DNA of 64,000 bases from DAOUAT01 sp964551735 (GTDB taxonomy: Bacteria; Chloroflexota; Anaerolineae; CG2-30-64-16). The position numbers were made by a program, and so were the translations under genes. Positions 35,701-45,700 of this stretch are shown here, piece by piece. Numbering within the stretch: the stretch's first letter is position 1; the number at the start of each line of letters is the position of its first letter. The DNA lies in NCBI GenBank assembly GCA_964551735.1, contig CAZKEF010000001.1, positions 186,001-250,000 of the forward strand, in the 5' to 3' direction. The notes under the pieces were generated by a model. The model ran no database searches. It was not told where the DNA came from and was given only the letters and a program-made list of their open reading frames with translations.

Positions 35701-36494
35701 AGCCGCTCGATGACATCTGCCGCGAGGCGCACTTCCTTATCGGTGGGCAACTCGACCGTGGTGAGGGGCGGCTCGCTGGCGTGGGCGATCTCGCGGTTGT
35801 CGAAGCCGGCGAGCGCGATGTCCTCGGGCACCCGGATCCCGCGCGCCTTGAGCGCCTGCAGCGCGTCCACCGCCATCAGATCGTTGGCCGCGACCAGGGC
35901 ATCGCAGACGGCTTTGCGACCGTCCAGCAGCAGGCTCACTGCCTCCGCGCCGGAGGGCGCGAAGAAGGTGCCGGGCGCGACCAGGTTGGGGTCAAAGGGC
36001 AGGCCGGCCTGGGCCAGGCTGTCCCGGTAGGCCCGGTAGCGGTCCTCCCCGGTTTTCGAGTCCGCGGGCCCGCGGATGAACGCGATGCGGCGATAGCCGT
36101 GATCTTCGATCAGGTGGCGCATGAGCGCAGCCATGCCCGCGTAGAAGTCGGGCACCACGCTGGGGAAGTGGTCCAGGCGCACTTCGAGGCTAACCAGGGG
36201 CAGCGGGCGGAAGCCCTCGCAGAAGTGCTGCAGCCCATCGGCGCCGGCGTAGTGGCCCAGGCCGCCGGTGACGATCAGGCCGTCCGTGTTGGCGGGGTTG
36301 ACCAGGCGATACAGGACGTTGCCCTGCGCCTCGAAGCCGATGGGCGAGGCCAGCGCACCGCCGATAATCACACGCAGGTTCATTCCGCGCGCGCGGCAGA
36401 TATCCGCCATCTCGCCCCACGTGGGCGAGCGCCTGGCCTCCGCCAGCGAAGTCTCAATCAGGGCAATGGTCAGCCGCTTTTGGAGCTGGGCCAT
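32799..36494 (-). CDS. Hybrid sensor: LacI-type ligand domain, GAF, histidine kinase, receiver(s) and AraC output
   Basis: The 1231-residue protein joins a whole signalling chain. Residues about 5-290 are a LacI/PBP1 sugar-binding domain without HTH (LALAGFDNREIAHASEPPLT-like end). Residues about 450-610 look like a GAF domain. HisKA (VTHELRTPLNVILGYS) is near 636 and the HATPase boxes (LNLLSNAHKF, DTGYGIP, GGIGLGL) run from 750 to 815. A receiver-like domain (about 860-980) precedes a full receiver (ILVVDDD near 986, VILDLSMP with phospho-Asp near 1036). The AraC HTH ends the protein (LSPWEYLNRYRVLQAKRLL, VGFDDPAYFSRVFQK). It parallels the hybrid two-component regulators of Bacteroidetes glycan loci and most likely activates the downstream minus-strand operon. 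No signal peptide, so the ligand is sensed inside. Confidence 0.88.
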   Translation of the reverse strand: MAQLQKRLTIALIETSLAEARRSPTWGEMADICRARGMNLRVIIGGALASPIGFEAQGNVLYRLVNPANTDGLIVTGGLGHYAGADGLQHFCEGFRPLPLVSLEVRLDHFPSVVPDFYAGMAALMRHLIEDHGYRRIAFIRGPADSKTGEDRYRAYRDSLAQAGLPFDPNLVAPGTFFAPSGAEAVSLLLDGRKAVCDALVAANDLMAVDALQALKARGIRVPEDIALAGFDNREIAHASEPPLTTVELPTDKEVRLAADVIERLLRGDHVPLRIDIETEVVLRQSCGCTSLALQQVSAPDQRPLVARPPAEAFPRQDGGDAVTDWPSWLRARRPAVLAEMAQACRPLRGADRALLESLWDAFAAELCCENLRHQARLMAALEELTCAEPCRGMDPSEWQAVISVHRRYTRPLLVGTELLQRAEDLWQGARVFLAERGLNLEAQRQFAAGQLNATLLSVGERLVTAFDLTALMDAVARELPRLGIPACYIVLHRGEDPLQAESRLVLTYNENGRLPLGPGGLLFPTAAILPDQIVRDDIIRDDIIRDDVVRDDKVYTHLVLALHFHEEKLGYVVFEPGPRNPVIYETLALQLSTALKGALLVEEMQKARETALEAKGRAERADEVKTRLLANVTHELRTPLNVILGYSRMALLDPNPHGFELPASLRNDLEGIRGSAEHLTRLSSDLLDLSRAEIGELDLFPEPIAPRAFLEQAFASMADSVRPNPALEWRLELPPRLPVIFADPTRLRQIVLNLLSNAHKFTESGAIVLGAEAVPPHLHIWVRDTGYGIPIDRQGRVFEPFFAEGYTSQRPGGIGLGLTITSQLVALHGGSLSLESQPGQGSVFHVYLPLPNLSGRWRTPPLQPPEPRQPGLFVIAGKEAATAEMAALAGPAPWPVYRIASQAELSEALETAAPAAIVWDLGRARPGDWALVQLLRSHPHLSHVPFILYHQEAGEPLRLTNILMKPLDSGLLADLIQSLRPPAAGGAILVVDDDPQARDLYARLLSERFPGFPVVTAEDGQNALDWLQVEAPSLVILDLSMPRVDGFTVLERLRGDPRTRTTPVFVLTGRLLSYEDIKRLDHSQVVLHYKDILTEEETLAGVESLFAGLRLVPQPTSLIVKQALSYIQRNFPRTLSRAEIAAAVGVSEDYLSRIFNREMGLSPWEYLNRYRVLQAKRLLAESTESVTWIAAQVGFDDPAYFSRVFQKVEGCSPRAYRARFGRAPGTPAAH
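34836..34895 (-). repeat. Four tandem 15-bp repeats in the hybrid sensor gene
   Basis: The unit GTCGTCYCGGAYGAY is repeated four times without gap (starts at 34836, 34851, 34866, 34881). It encodes RDDII/RDDVV-type pentapeptides in the GAF-like region near residues 533-552 and keeps the frame. The unit length is a multiple of three, so copy changes would not break the gene. Confidence 0.85.
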
Positions 36495-36534
36495 CTCGCA
36501 GCCAAGCCTTTCGTGGGGGAATCAGATGGTCCGG

Positions 36535-36565
36535 AGTATAACATCGTTTGACGATGCGCTCAAAC
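36535..36565 (-). promoter_or_regulatory. Promoter and candidate operator of the hybrid sensor gene
   Basis: On the minus strand TTGAGC (36563-36558), 17 bases, then TATACT (36540-36535). The spacer holds an inverted repeat CATCGT-TTG-ACGATG (36542-36556), and a second, GTTTGA-8-TCAAAC (36546-36565), overlaps the -35. Such symmetry suggests regulator binding, perhaps autoregulation. Confidence 0.65.
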
Positions 36566-36604
36566 GGCATGAGACACCTGGCAGCGGCTTTCTTGCTGTC
36601 AGCG

Positions 36605-37836
36605 TTACTCCAGCTTCAGCTCCTCTCCCAGCAGATAGTGGCTGAACCACGCCAGGTTCTGGTGCAGCACGGCGTGGTTCGCGCGCGGCTTGGTGATGGG
36701 ATGGGCCTTGCCCGGGTACACGAACAGCTCCACCGGCACGCCCATCTCTTTGAGGCCCCGGTACAGCTCGGTGGCGTTGGAGAGCGGCACCCGGCGATCC
36801 TCAGCGCCGTGCTGGATCAGCATCGGTGTGCGCGCGGCGGCAAGCCCGCTGATGGGCGCGGTCTTGATGTACAGGTCGCGATCGCGGAACGGCGAGCCGG
36901 AGAGGTAATCCACGGTGAAGTCGGGGATATCGTTGCTGATGTGGTAGGTGTACCAGTCGGAGATGCCTGCGCCCACCGACACCGCCCGGAAGGCCTGGGA
37001 GCGCAGGCCGGCAAAGGCCGAGATGTAGCCGCCCTGCAACCAGCCCATGCAGCCGACGTGCGTCACATCCACCCAGCCCAGCGCCGCCAGGTGGTCAATG
37101 GCGCTCTCCAGGTCCCACAGGTCGCCGACGCCGAGGTTGTCTACGTTCAATTCGGTGAAGGCCTGGCCGCGGCCGATCGAACCCCGATAGTTGGGCTTCA
37201 AGACCAACACGCCCTTGTTCACGAACTGCACCGCTGGATAGTAGCCCCGCTTCTCGCCGTTCAGCAGGGCCTCATCCGAAAACCACGTCGGCCCGCCGTG
37301 CACCACGAACACCAGGGGGTAGCGGCGCGTGGGATCGAAGTCCGCGGGCTTCCGCAGGACCCCTTCGATCTCGACGCCGTCACGGCTGGTCCAGCGGATC
37401 GTCTCCACCGTGCCGAGCTCCCAGCCTTCGACCGCGCGGCCGAAATCGGTGACGGGCCGCACGCGGTGCTGCCCGCCGTCGCCCGCCGGCTCGAGCAGGT
37501 AGACCTCGGGGATGGCCTGCGTATTCACGCCGATCAGGGCAATCTGCCCGGCGGCGGAGACGTCGAAACATTCCCAGGCTTGCGCCGCGAACACCCCCTG
37601 AATGTCGAGGCGCGCGCAGCCGCCCTCGCCGTCCAGGCGCACCAACTGCGTGCGCGTCCCCGCCGGATAGGCGGCGTACAGCCCGCTCTCGACCCAGCGG
37701 GTGAGCAGCAGCTCCTCGTCCATCGCCGCGGAGATGTCGCGCATGGCCACCAGAAAAGCCGGGGGATCGGCTGCGTCCAGCGCGGCCTGTGCAGCGATCA
37801 GCCACAGGTGGCGCCACCACCGGAAGGAGGAGGGCG
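36605..37836 (-). pseudogene. S9 prolyl-oligopeptidase family remnant, N-truncated and with catalytic Ser replaced by Leu
   Basis: The frame contains the hydrolase domain of an acylaminoacyl-peptidase-like S9 enzyme (LVFVVHGGPTWFSDEA, KPNYRGSIGRGQAF) plus a short part of the propeller. The nucleophile motif reads GWLQGGY where GWSQGGY is expected; codon TTG at 37039-37037 differs from TCG by one base. Upstream, homology stops exactly at the 1.23-kb repeat boundary (37836), and the open frame beyond that is an antisense reading of a tcA fragment. Loss of most of the propeller and of the nucleophile argue for a pseudogene. Confidence 0.75.
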
Positions 37837-38465
37837 TGCCGTTCGAGGCGATGGGCGTTGATACCTCGTGGGAGTTCCAGATGCCCCGGGCCGCCAACCC
37901 CTTCGATTTCAACACGATCGCCGACGTGCTGGTGACCATCGACTACACCGCCCTGAACAGCTTTGACTACCGCGAGGAGGTCATCAACGCGCTGGACCGC
38001 ACGGTCGAGGGCGCGCGCGCCTTCAGCCTGCGCGACGCCTTCCCCGACCTGTGGTATCAGCTCCACAACCCCGACGACCCGACCGCGGCGCAGGTCATCA
38101 ACATCGTGACCACGCGCCGCGACTTTCCACCCAACCTGGAGGACCTGAGCACGAAGCACCTGCTCTTGAGCCTCCTGCATTCGCGTGACGAGGAGGACGA
38201 GTCCACGCCGGATCCGATCGCCGCGCTGGCGTTCACCCTGGCAAAGGAAGGCATCTCCGGCGCCGCCACGTCGGTGAACGGCAAGATCAGCACGGGGGAT
38301 GCGCCCCTCGCCGGAACAAACAGATCGCCGGCCGGAACCTGGACGCTGACGCTGCCTGCGGCCTGCAGCGAGTACTTCACGAACGGCCAGATCGAGGACA
38401 TCCTGTTCGTTATCACCTTCGCCGGCCGCACGCCCAAGTGGCCCGACATCACCAGCGTGTCCTAA
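37837..38465 (+). pseudogene. 3' fragment of a tcA-like gene (end of the TcB-binding domain)
   Basis: The frame from PFEAMGVDTSWEFQMP to the TAA at 38463-38465 corresponds to the last 209 residues of the 2146-residue TcA protein at 48400-54840. Differences include ESTPDP for ESAPDP, AACSEYFTNGQ for AGCSAYFANGR. There is no start codon with ribosome site in the fragment; it joins the antisense strand of the S9 remnant. It is a remnant of an earlier or duplicated tcA. Confidence 0.88.
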
Positions 38466-38494
38466 AGTTAATGTGAAGTTCGTGACATGAAAAC

Positions 38495-38527
38495 GGGGCT
38501 GTCCGGATGTTCTTGCCAGACAGCCCC
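38495..38527 (+). terminator. Terminator hairpin in repeat copy A
   Basis: GGGGCTGTC (38495-38503) pairs with GACAGCCCC (38519-38527), 30 bases after the fragment's stop. The loop side differs by one base from the copy at 54870. Confidence 0.65.
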
Positions 38528-38599
38528 GGGCTTGTATATCCGCCAGGGCTTGAGCACGGCAAGGCGGAAGATGGCGCGGAGAACGGGCACAAGCGAGAA

Positions 38600-39196
38600 T
38601 CAAACTCCCATCGCCGCCCGCTGCCCGCCGTACTGTGCAAACACGAACGTGAACAAGCGCTCGGCCCGCGCCTCAACCTCCGGGGGCGAGTAGCTGAGCG
38701 GCAGGCCGCGCTGATCGCTCCAGAGCCACTCGTTGATGAAGGTCTTGACCTCCGCCTTGGTGGCTTCTTTCTCGCCCCACCGCTCGATGCGCAGCTTTTC
38801 GGCTTTGAGCGCGTCGAGCAGCTCGCGCGCCACCTGCTTGACCCGTTCGCGCTCGGCTTTGCTGAGCTCCTTGCCCTCCACCAGCATGTCGAATACGGCC
38901 AGATGCTCTTCGCTCAGTCCCTCGCGCACCCCGCGGCGCGCTTCGTCGTCCAGGTCGGCCAGGAAACGGAGCAGCGCCTCGAAGGTGGCCTCGATGGTGG
39001 GGCGATCCTTCTCGCGGTTGTAGGCATCAATGATCTCCTGGAACCGCTGCTGGTAGTCGGTCCAGCCGGGGTTGATGGCGATCATCTGCTGGACGCGGCG
39101 GTCAATCGCCGCTTTGAGCGTTTGGAGTTCAGTCCGCTTGTTGGCGCGCTTGGCGAACTCCTGCCGCAGACGTTCGAAATCTATCTTGCTGATGTC
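38600..39196 (-). pseudogene. Type I restriction HsdR C-terminal fragment (longer copy)
   Basis: The minus-strand frame reads DISKIDFERLRQEFAKRANK, YNREKDRPTIEATFEALLRF, LSEEHLAVFDML and FINEWLWSDQRGLP to a TGA at 38600. This is the C-terminal helical part of HsdR subunits. The helicase and nuclease parts are absent; upstream of Asp at 39196 the sequence changes to a plus-strand URO-D tail. About 199 residues remain. Confidence 0.75.
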
Positions 39197-39289
39197 GTAT
39201 GGCCCGGCGGCGGCTACATCTTTTCGACCAGCAACTGCATCTACACCGGCATGAGGCTGGCGCGCTACGAGCTGATGCTGAACGTGTGA
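39197..39289 (+). pseudogene. URO-D family C-terminal tail
   Basis: The short plus-strand frame WPGGGYIFSTSNCIY, then TGMRLARYELMLNV and TGA, is the usual C-terminus of URO-D superfamily proteins (compare GGGYILAPCHNI in the intact gene at 18688). It abuts the HsdR remnant on the other strand. About 30 residues are left. Confidence 0.65.
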
Positions 39290-39494
39290 CGGCGAGAGGG
39301 GAGCCATAGCGCCTGACGGGGTGGGAGCGCGGCTTTCGCCGGGCAGGCGATCTGCTTTCAAGCGACTTGCGCGCGCAGCGCCAGCCTGGCCGGCACGCAG
39401 GCGAGGCCGCGCAGGTCGCTCAACGGCACATAGAAAGTCGCCACCTCAACAAATCTTCTTACCAAAAAAAGTCGACAATTATGTTAACTAGCTA
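39290..39494 (+). other. Intergenic DNA before the Tc toxin promoter
   Basis: No gene is seen. A minus-strand reading VATFYVPLSDLRGLACVPA near 39370-39450 could be another gene tail. The last 60 bases are AT-rich and lead into the promoter. Confidence 0.4.
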
Positions 39495-39523
39495 TTGACA
39501 TTTGTCGGAGATGGCGCGACAAT
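39495..39523 (+). promoter_or_regulatory. Promoter with inverted repeat between -35 and -10, upstream of tcBC
   Basis: TTGACA (39495-39500), 17 bases, GACAAT (39518-39523). The spacer contains a perfect inverted repeat TTGTCG (39502-39507), 9 bases, CGACAA (39517-39522), which would let a repressor block RNA polymerase. The promoter lies in the AT-rich patch 240 bases before the toxin start. Confidence 0.65.
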
Positions 39524-39626
39524 AAAAGTGGACGTAGGTGTCCGGCCTTGGGATGGGGTCAAGCACGCAGGCTTTCATCGCCCCCTCATTACACCCGGCC
39601 TTCCTTGATCTAGTCCTCTCCACAAG

Positions 39627-39663
39627 CTGGCCAGAGGCAACCGCCCCTGGCCAGTTTCTTTTG
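39627..39663 (+). terminator. Intrinsic terminator in the tcBC leader (possible attenuator)
   Basis: CTGGCCAG (39627-39634) and CTGGCCAG (39647-39654) form a stem that extends by GGC/GCC after one mismatch, with a 4-base loop, followed by TTTCTTTT. It lies between the promoter at 39495 and the start at 39762, so it could stop transcription before the toxin unless antiterminated. Confidence 0.65.
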
Positions 39664-39761
39664 ATGCGGTGCGGCGATCAGCTCGCATCGACTCCATCAG
39701 CCAGCGCATGTGCCCGCTGACGGAGAACGCAGAAAAACGCCCGGTCGGAGTGGAGGAAGGC

Positions 39762-42700
39762 ATGAGCAACAAATCGGGTGCTTCAGAGCAGATCATCTCC
39801 CTGCCGGAGGGCGGCGGTGCGCTGCATGGACTGGGCGAGAAGTTCTCGCCGGATTTGTACACCGGCACCGGCAACTTCAGCGTGCCCGTCAGCCTCCCGG
39901 CCGGCCGCAACGGCTTCCAGCCTCAACTCAATCTGGTCTACAGCACGGGCAACGGCAACGGCCCCTTTGGCCTGGGGTGGAGCCTGAGCATCCCCGGCGT
40001 CAGCCGCAAGGCGTCCCAAGGCGTGCCGCGCTACCGCGACTATGATCCCGGCGAGGAGCCTGACGTCTTCGTCCTGTCGGGCGCGGAGGACCTGGTCCCG
40101 ATGGGCGATATCGTGGGGGATGGCGCGTCGGATGTCACGCGCTACCGCCCGCGGACCGAGGGCCTCTTTGCGCGGATCGAACATCACCACAATGAGGCCG
40201 ACGACTTCTGGGAGGTGCGCAGCAAGGACGGCCTGGTCAGCGTGTACGGCACACCGGGCACGCGGGGCGGGGCGGATCCGGCCGCGATCGCGCGGGACGG
40301 CGCGCACAAGTTCGCCTGGAAGCTGACCGAGACGCGCGACCCGTTCGGCAACCGCATCGCCTACACCTACGCGGCGGACGCGGGGCAGGTCGGGCCGCAC
40401 GCCTGGCAGCAGCCGCTCCTTTCACGCATCGATTATGCGGAGTACAGCGAGGCCGGCAACACCCGGTATCTCATCTCCGTCTCGTTTGACTATGGCGGCG
40501 AAAGCGCCGCGCGTCCCGACCCGCTGTCGGACTACCGCGCCGGCTTCGAGATCCGCACCACGCGGCGCTGCGCGAGCATCAAGGTGGAAACGCACTTCGA
40601 CCAGGTGCGGGCCGTGCGCGAGTACCGCTTTACCTACGACAACACTGCGCTCAACGGCGTTTCGCTGCTGCGCCAGATCGACGTCATCGGCTACGACGAC
40701 GAGGGGCACGCGTACGACGGATCGGATCCCCAGTACGAGCTGCAGCTGCCGCCGCTGACGTTCGACTACACCCGGTTCGAGCCCGGCAAGCAGCGGTTTA
40801 CGGCGGTGAGCGGCGCGCAGCTGCCCGCCCAGTCGCTGGCCGCCCCTACGCTGGAGCTGGCCGACCTGACGGGCGACGGGCTGCCGGACATCCTGGAGAT
40901 GAACGGCGCGGTGCGTTACTGGCGCAACCTGGGCGACGGCCGCTTCGACCTCCCGCGGCCGATGCGCGACGCGCCGGCCGTGCAGCTCGCGGACCCCGGC
41001 GTGCAGATGCTCGACGCGGACGGCGACGGCCGCATCGAGCTGATGGTCACTGCCGGGCCCCTGGCCGGCTACTACCCGCTGAACGCCGATGGGACTTGGG
41101 ACGCCCGGTCCTACCGGCCCTACCGTTACGCGCCCTCGTTTGACCTGGAAAACCCGGAGGTCAGGCTGCTCGACCTCGACGGCGACGGCGTGACCGACGC
41201 GCTGCGGACGGGGACGGGCCTGGAGTGTTTCTTCAACGATCCGCACGACGGGTGGGACCCGGCACGGGCCCGGCCCGTGGCGCGGCGGGCATTAGCCGAG
41301 TTTCCGGACGTCGCCTTCTCCGACCCGCGCGTGAAGCTGGGTGACATGACCGGCGACGGGCTGCAGGATATCGTGCTGCTCCATAACGGCCGCGTGGACT
41401 ACTGGCCGAACCTCGGCCACGGCAACTGGGGCCGGCGGGTCACGATGACCGGCTGCCCGCATTTCGATGACCCCGGGTACTCGCTGGGCTACGACCCCAA
41501 ACGCGTCCTCTTGGGCGACGTGGACGGCGACGGCCTGGCCGACCTGGTCTACGTGGCCAACCACAAAGTCACACTGTGGATCAACCGCAGCGGCAACGGC
41601 TGGAGCAACCCGATCGAGATCCGGGGCACCCCGTCCGTCACGGACATGGACGCGGTGCGGCTGGTCGACCTGCTGGGCAGCGGCATCGGCGGCGTGCTCT
41701 GGAGCGCGGACGCCAGCGGCAACGGCCGGCCGCACATGCATTTCCTGGACTTCACCGGCGGCGTCAAGCCGCACCTGATGGATGAGATGGACAACCACCT
41801 GGGCGCGACGACCCGGGTCGAGTACGCGCCCTCCACCCGCTTCTCGACAGCCGATCGGGAGGCGCGGCGGCCGTGGCGGACGACCCTGCCGTTCCCCGTG
41901 CAGGTGGTCGCGGCCGTGGAGGTGATCGACCACCTGTCGCACGGCAAGCTGACGACCGAGTACCGCTACCACGAAGGCTATTGGGACGGCGCGGAGCGCG
42001 AGTTCCGCGGCTTCGGGATGGTGGAGCAGCTCGACACGGAGACGTTCGAGCGCTACAACGCGGACGGCCTGCACGGCGGGGAGACGCCTTTCGACCCGGT
42101 GGATGGCGCCCGGCAGCAGTTCTTCGCGCCTCCGACGCTGACCCGCACCTGGTTCCACCAGGGGCCGGTCGGGCCGGCGCGCGGGGATTGGCTGAACGAC
42201 CTGGACCTCTCGGATTCCTACTGGCCCGGCGACCCGGGCGTGTTCGATCCCTGGGGGCCGGTCAACCAGTTCCTGGTGCAGGCGCTGGCCGGCGCGCGCC
42301 CGGACCAGCGCCGGGCCCGCCGCGACGCGCTGCGCGCGCTGCGCGGGAGCATGCTGCGCACCGAGTTCTACGCCCTCGACCGATACGCCAACCAGGACCG
42401 CATCGACCCGCTGCTGGATCGCCCCTACACGGTGACCGAGTCGCAGCACGGCCTGGCCGAGATCGAGCCGCCGGACGCGGGGCAGGCGCGGCTACACATC
42501 TTCTTCGCACACACCCTGGTCCAGCGCATCACGCAGTGGGAGCGCGGGAACGATCCCATGACGCAGTGCACGTTCACCAGCTATCTTGACGAGGCCGGAC
42601 AGTTCGACGCCTTCGGCCGGCCGCGCACGCAGATGAAGATCGCCTGCCCGCGCGGCTGGCACGCGGCAGAGGATCGCCCCACAAAAGAGTACCTGGCGAC

Positions 42701-45700
42701 CCGCACCTGCACCGACTACGCGGAACGGAACGACGCGCTCTTTATGGTGGACCGGGTCAAGCGGGTGACGACCTACGGCTACCGGCAGGCCGACACCGTG
42801 GGCAAGACCCTGGCCGAGCTGGTGGCGGCAGCGAGCGGCGACCCGATGCTGAAGTGCATCGGGCAGACGGCCAACTACTATGACGGGTTCGACCCGGACA
42901 CTGCGCCAACGGCCTACGGCCAGCTCGGCAACTACGGCGCGCTGACGCTGGCCGAAACGCTGGCCTTCGACGAGGAGATCCTGACCGCCGCGTACGGCAG
43001 CCAGCGGCCGCCATACTTTGCGACGGGGGCCATCACCTGGCCGGCCGAGTACCCCGCCGGTTTTCGGACCTGGATGACCGGCCTGCCGGGCCGCGCCGGG
43101 TACGTCCGCCGCGACCATGCGACGCTGGCGCACTATCAGACCGGGTACTACACGGTCGCGCGCAGCCGCTATGATGTGCAGGACAACCCGGCGGCGGGGC
43201 GCGGCCTGGTCGTCGCCCAATACGATCCCCTCGGCCACGCGACGACCATCACCTACGACCATCAGCTGCTGCCAAAGACGGTCAGGGATCCTGTTGCGCT
43301 GGAGACGACGGCGGACTATAACTACCGCGTGATGCAACCCAGCCTGGTCACCGACCCGAACGGCAACCACACGGCCGTCCGGTACTCACCCGCCGGGCTA
43401 CCCCTCAGCATCGCGGTCGTGGGCAAACAGGGCGGCTGCGAGGGGGACCGGCGACGCGAGGCGGCTGCCGGCGCGACGCCGCTCGACTACCCGAGCCAGT
43501 ATTTCCAGTACGACATGCGGGCCTATCTCGTCACAGAGGCGCTGCCGCCCGAGCAGCGCGACCCGGTCTACGTGCGCTCGCTCACGCGCCAGGAACACTT
43601 CTGGGACATCGTCAATACCGCGAATGCCGCCCGCCGTGCGGCCGGGCAGGCCGACCTCACCCAGTCCGAGATCGACGCCCTCTTCCCCGCGAACGAAATC
43701 GAGACGCACCCGGAACGGTTCATCGAGACACGCCAGTACTCAGATGGTTTCGGCCGCGCGCTGCAGGGGCGCACACAGGGTGAAACACAGCGCTTCGGCG
43801 ACGCGGTCTTCGGCAACGGCCTGGTGCCGGCCGGCCAGGGCGACGCGCACGACCGGGACGCGGTGACCGCTGTAGAGAACACGAGCGTTACCGCGCCGAA
43901 CGTGATCGTCAGCGGGTGGCAGTCCTACGACAACAAGGGCCGAACGGTGGAGAAGTACGAGCCGTACTTCGACACGGGGTGGGATTACGACCCCCCGGCA
44001 TCGCCTCAGGGGATCAAGGTGACCATGTTCTACGACCCGCTCGGGCAGGTTGTCCGCACGCTCAGCCCGGACGGCTCAGAGCAGCGCGTCATCTACGGCG
44101 TGCCCGGCAGCATCGCCCAGCCGGACCTCGACCATGCGGACGCCGCGGGCCAGATTGTGTACGAGCCGACGCCGTGGGAAGCCTACACCTACGACCCCAA
44201 CGACTTGGCGCCCCTGAGCCATGCCCCGGACGGCACGCCGTTGGCCGGCCGCGCGCCGGCATCCCACCACTACACGCCCTCGAATGTCATAGTCGACGCG
44301 CTGGGCCGCCCGATGCGGGCCGTGCAGCGGCTCTCGCAGACCCAGGAGGCCGTGACGCGCTCCGAGTACGACCTGCTCGGCAACATGGTGAAGAGTGTCG
44401 ACGCGCTGAGCCGCAATGCTTTCGTATACGTCTTCGACCTCGGAAAGCGCGAGCTCTCAGTGACCAGCATCGACGCGGGGCAGCGATTGATCGTCTACGA
44501 TGCGGCCGGTAATGCGATCGAGAGCCGCGACAGCAAGGGCAGCCTGCTGCTGCATAGCTATGATGCGTTGAACCGTCCTGCAGCCCTCTGGGCGCGGAAC
44601 GCGACAGGCCGGCCGGTGACGCTGCGCGAGCAGCTCGCGTACGGCGATGGCGGCGACCCTAACCAGCTCGCGGCCGACCGCCAGGCCAACCGCCTCCTCA
44701 ATCGGCTGGGCGAATTAGCGTCACACCACGACGAGGCGGGGACACTGACGCTCGAGCGATACGACTTCAAGGGCAACTTGCTGAACCAGATGCGCCAGGT
44801 GGTCGCCGACGCCGCGCTCGTGAGCGGGCAGGTCTTCGAAATGGATTGGGACCACCCGCCGGTCCTTGACGCGGCAGAGTACGGCTCGGGAACGACGTAC
44901 GACGCGCTCAACCGGGTGGTGTCGGGCACGCAGACGGTCAAGGTGGGCTCAACGGTCACGACGAGCAAGACGCTGAAGCCGCACTACAACCGCGGCGGCG
45001 CGCTGGAGAGCGTGTCGCTCGACGGCGTGGCGTACGTCATGCGCATCGCGTACAATGCGCGGGGCCAGCGCACGCTGGTCGCCTACGGCAACGGCATGCT
45101 GACCCGCTACGCGTACGATCCGCGGACGTTCCGGCTCGCGCGCTTGCGCACGGAAGGATACACCGCGAGCGGCATGCAGTACCTGCCCACGGGCACGGTG
45201 CGGCAGGATTTCGCGTACGAATACGACCTCGCCGGAAACATCGCCGCGCTCCATGACCGCACACCGGCCTGCGGCCTGCCCGCCCAGCCCGACCGGCTGG
45301 ACCGCCTGTTCACCTATGATCCATTCTACCGTCTCCTCACTGCCGGCGGCCGCGAGATCAACACGGTCCCGCCCTCGTCCCCATGGAGTGACCCCGCCCG
45401 CGGTGGGGGCGTCGCCCAGGCCCGCACTTACCTCGAGACCTACACCTACGATCTCGCGGGCAACATGCTGAAGCTGGTGCACACGGCCGGCTCCCTCGGC
45501 AGCTTCACGCGCACGTTCACGGTACGCGCCGACAGCAACCGGTTGACGCGTATCGCGGTGGGCACCACGAACTACGACTACGTCTACGATGTCAACGGGA
45601 ACCTACTGCAGGAAACCACCTCGCGCAATTTCCAGTGGGATGACAGTGATAGCCTCGCGCGCTTCACCGTCCAGGCAACCGTGGCGGGCCCTGCATCCAT

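Larger units (their letters stand above)
37837..39065 (+). repeat. Direct repeat copy A (1.23 kb) upstream of the Tc toxin locus
   Basis: This segment is nearly identical, in the same orientation, to 54212-55441. It holds the last 209 codons of a tcA-like gene, a terminator hairpin and an antisense HsdR piece. Only scattered substitutions and one net base of length separate the copies. In copy A the HsdR homology runs on past the boundary at 39065, while the tcA reading is cut at 37837; in copy B it is the reverse. Confidence 0.92.

Noticed and set aside
36605..37939. Intact 444-residue S9 peptidase
   Set aside because: The first 34 residues are an antisense reading of the tcA fragment, the propeller is mostly missing and the nucleophile Ser is Leu.
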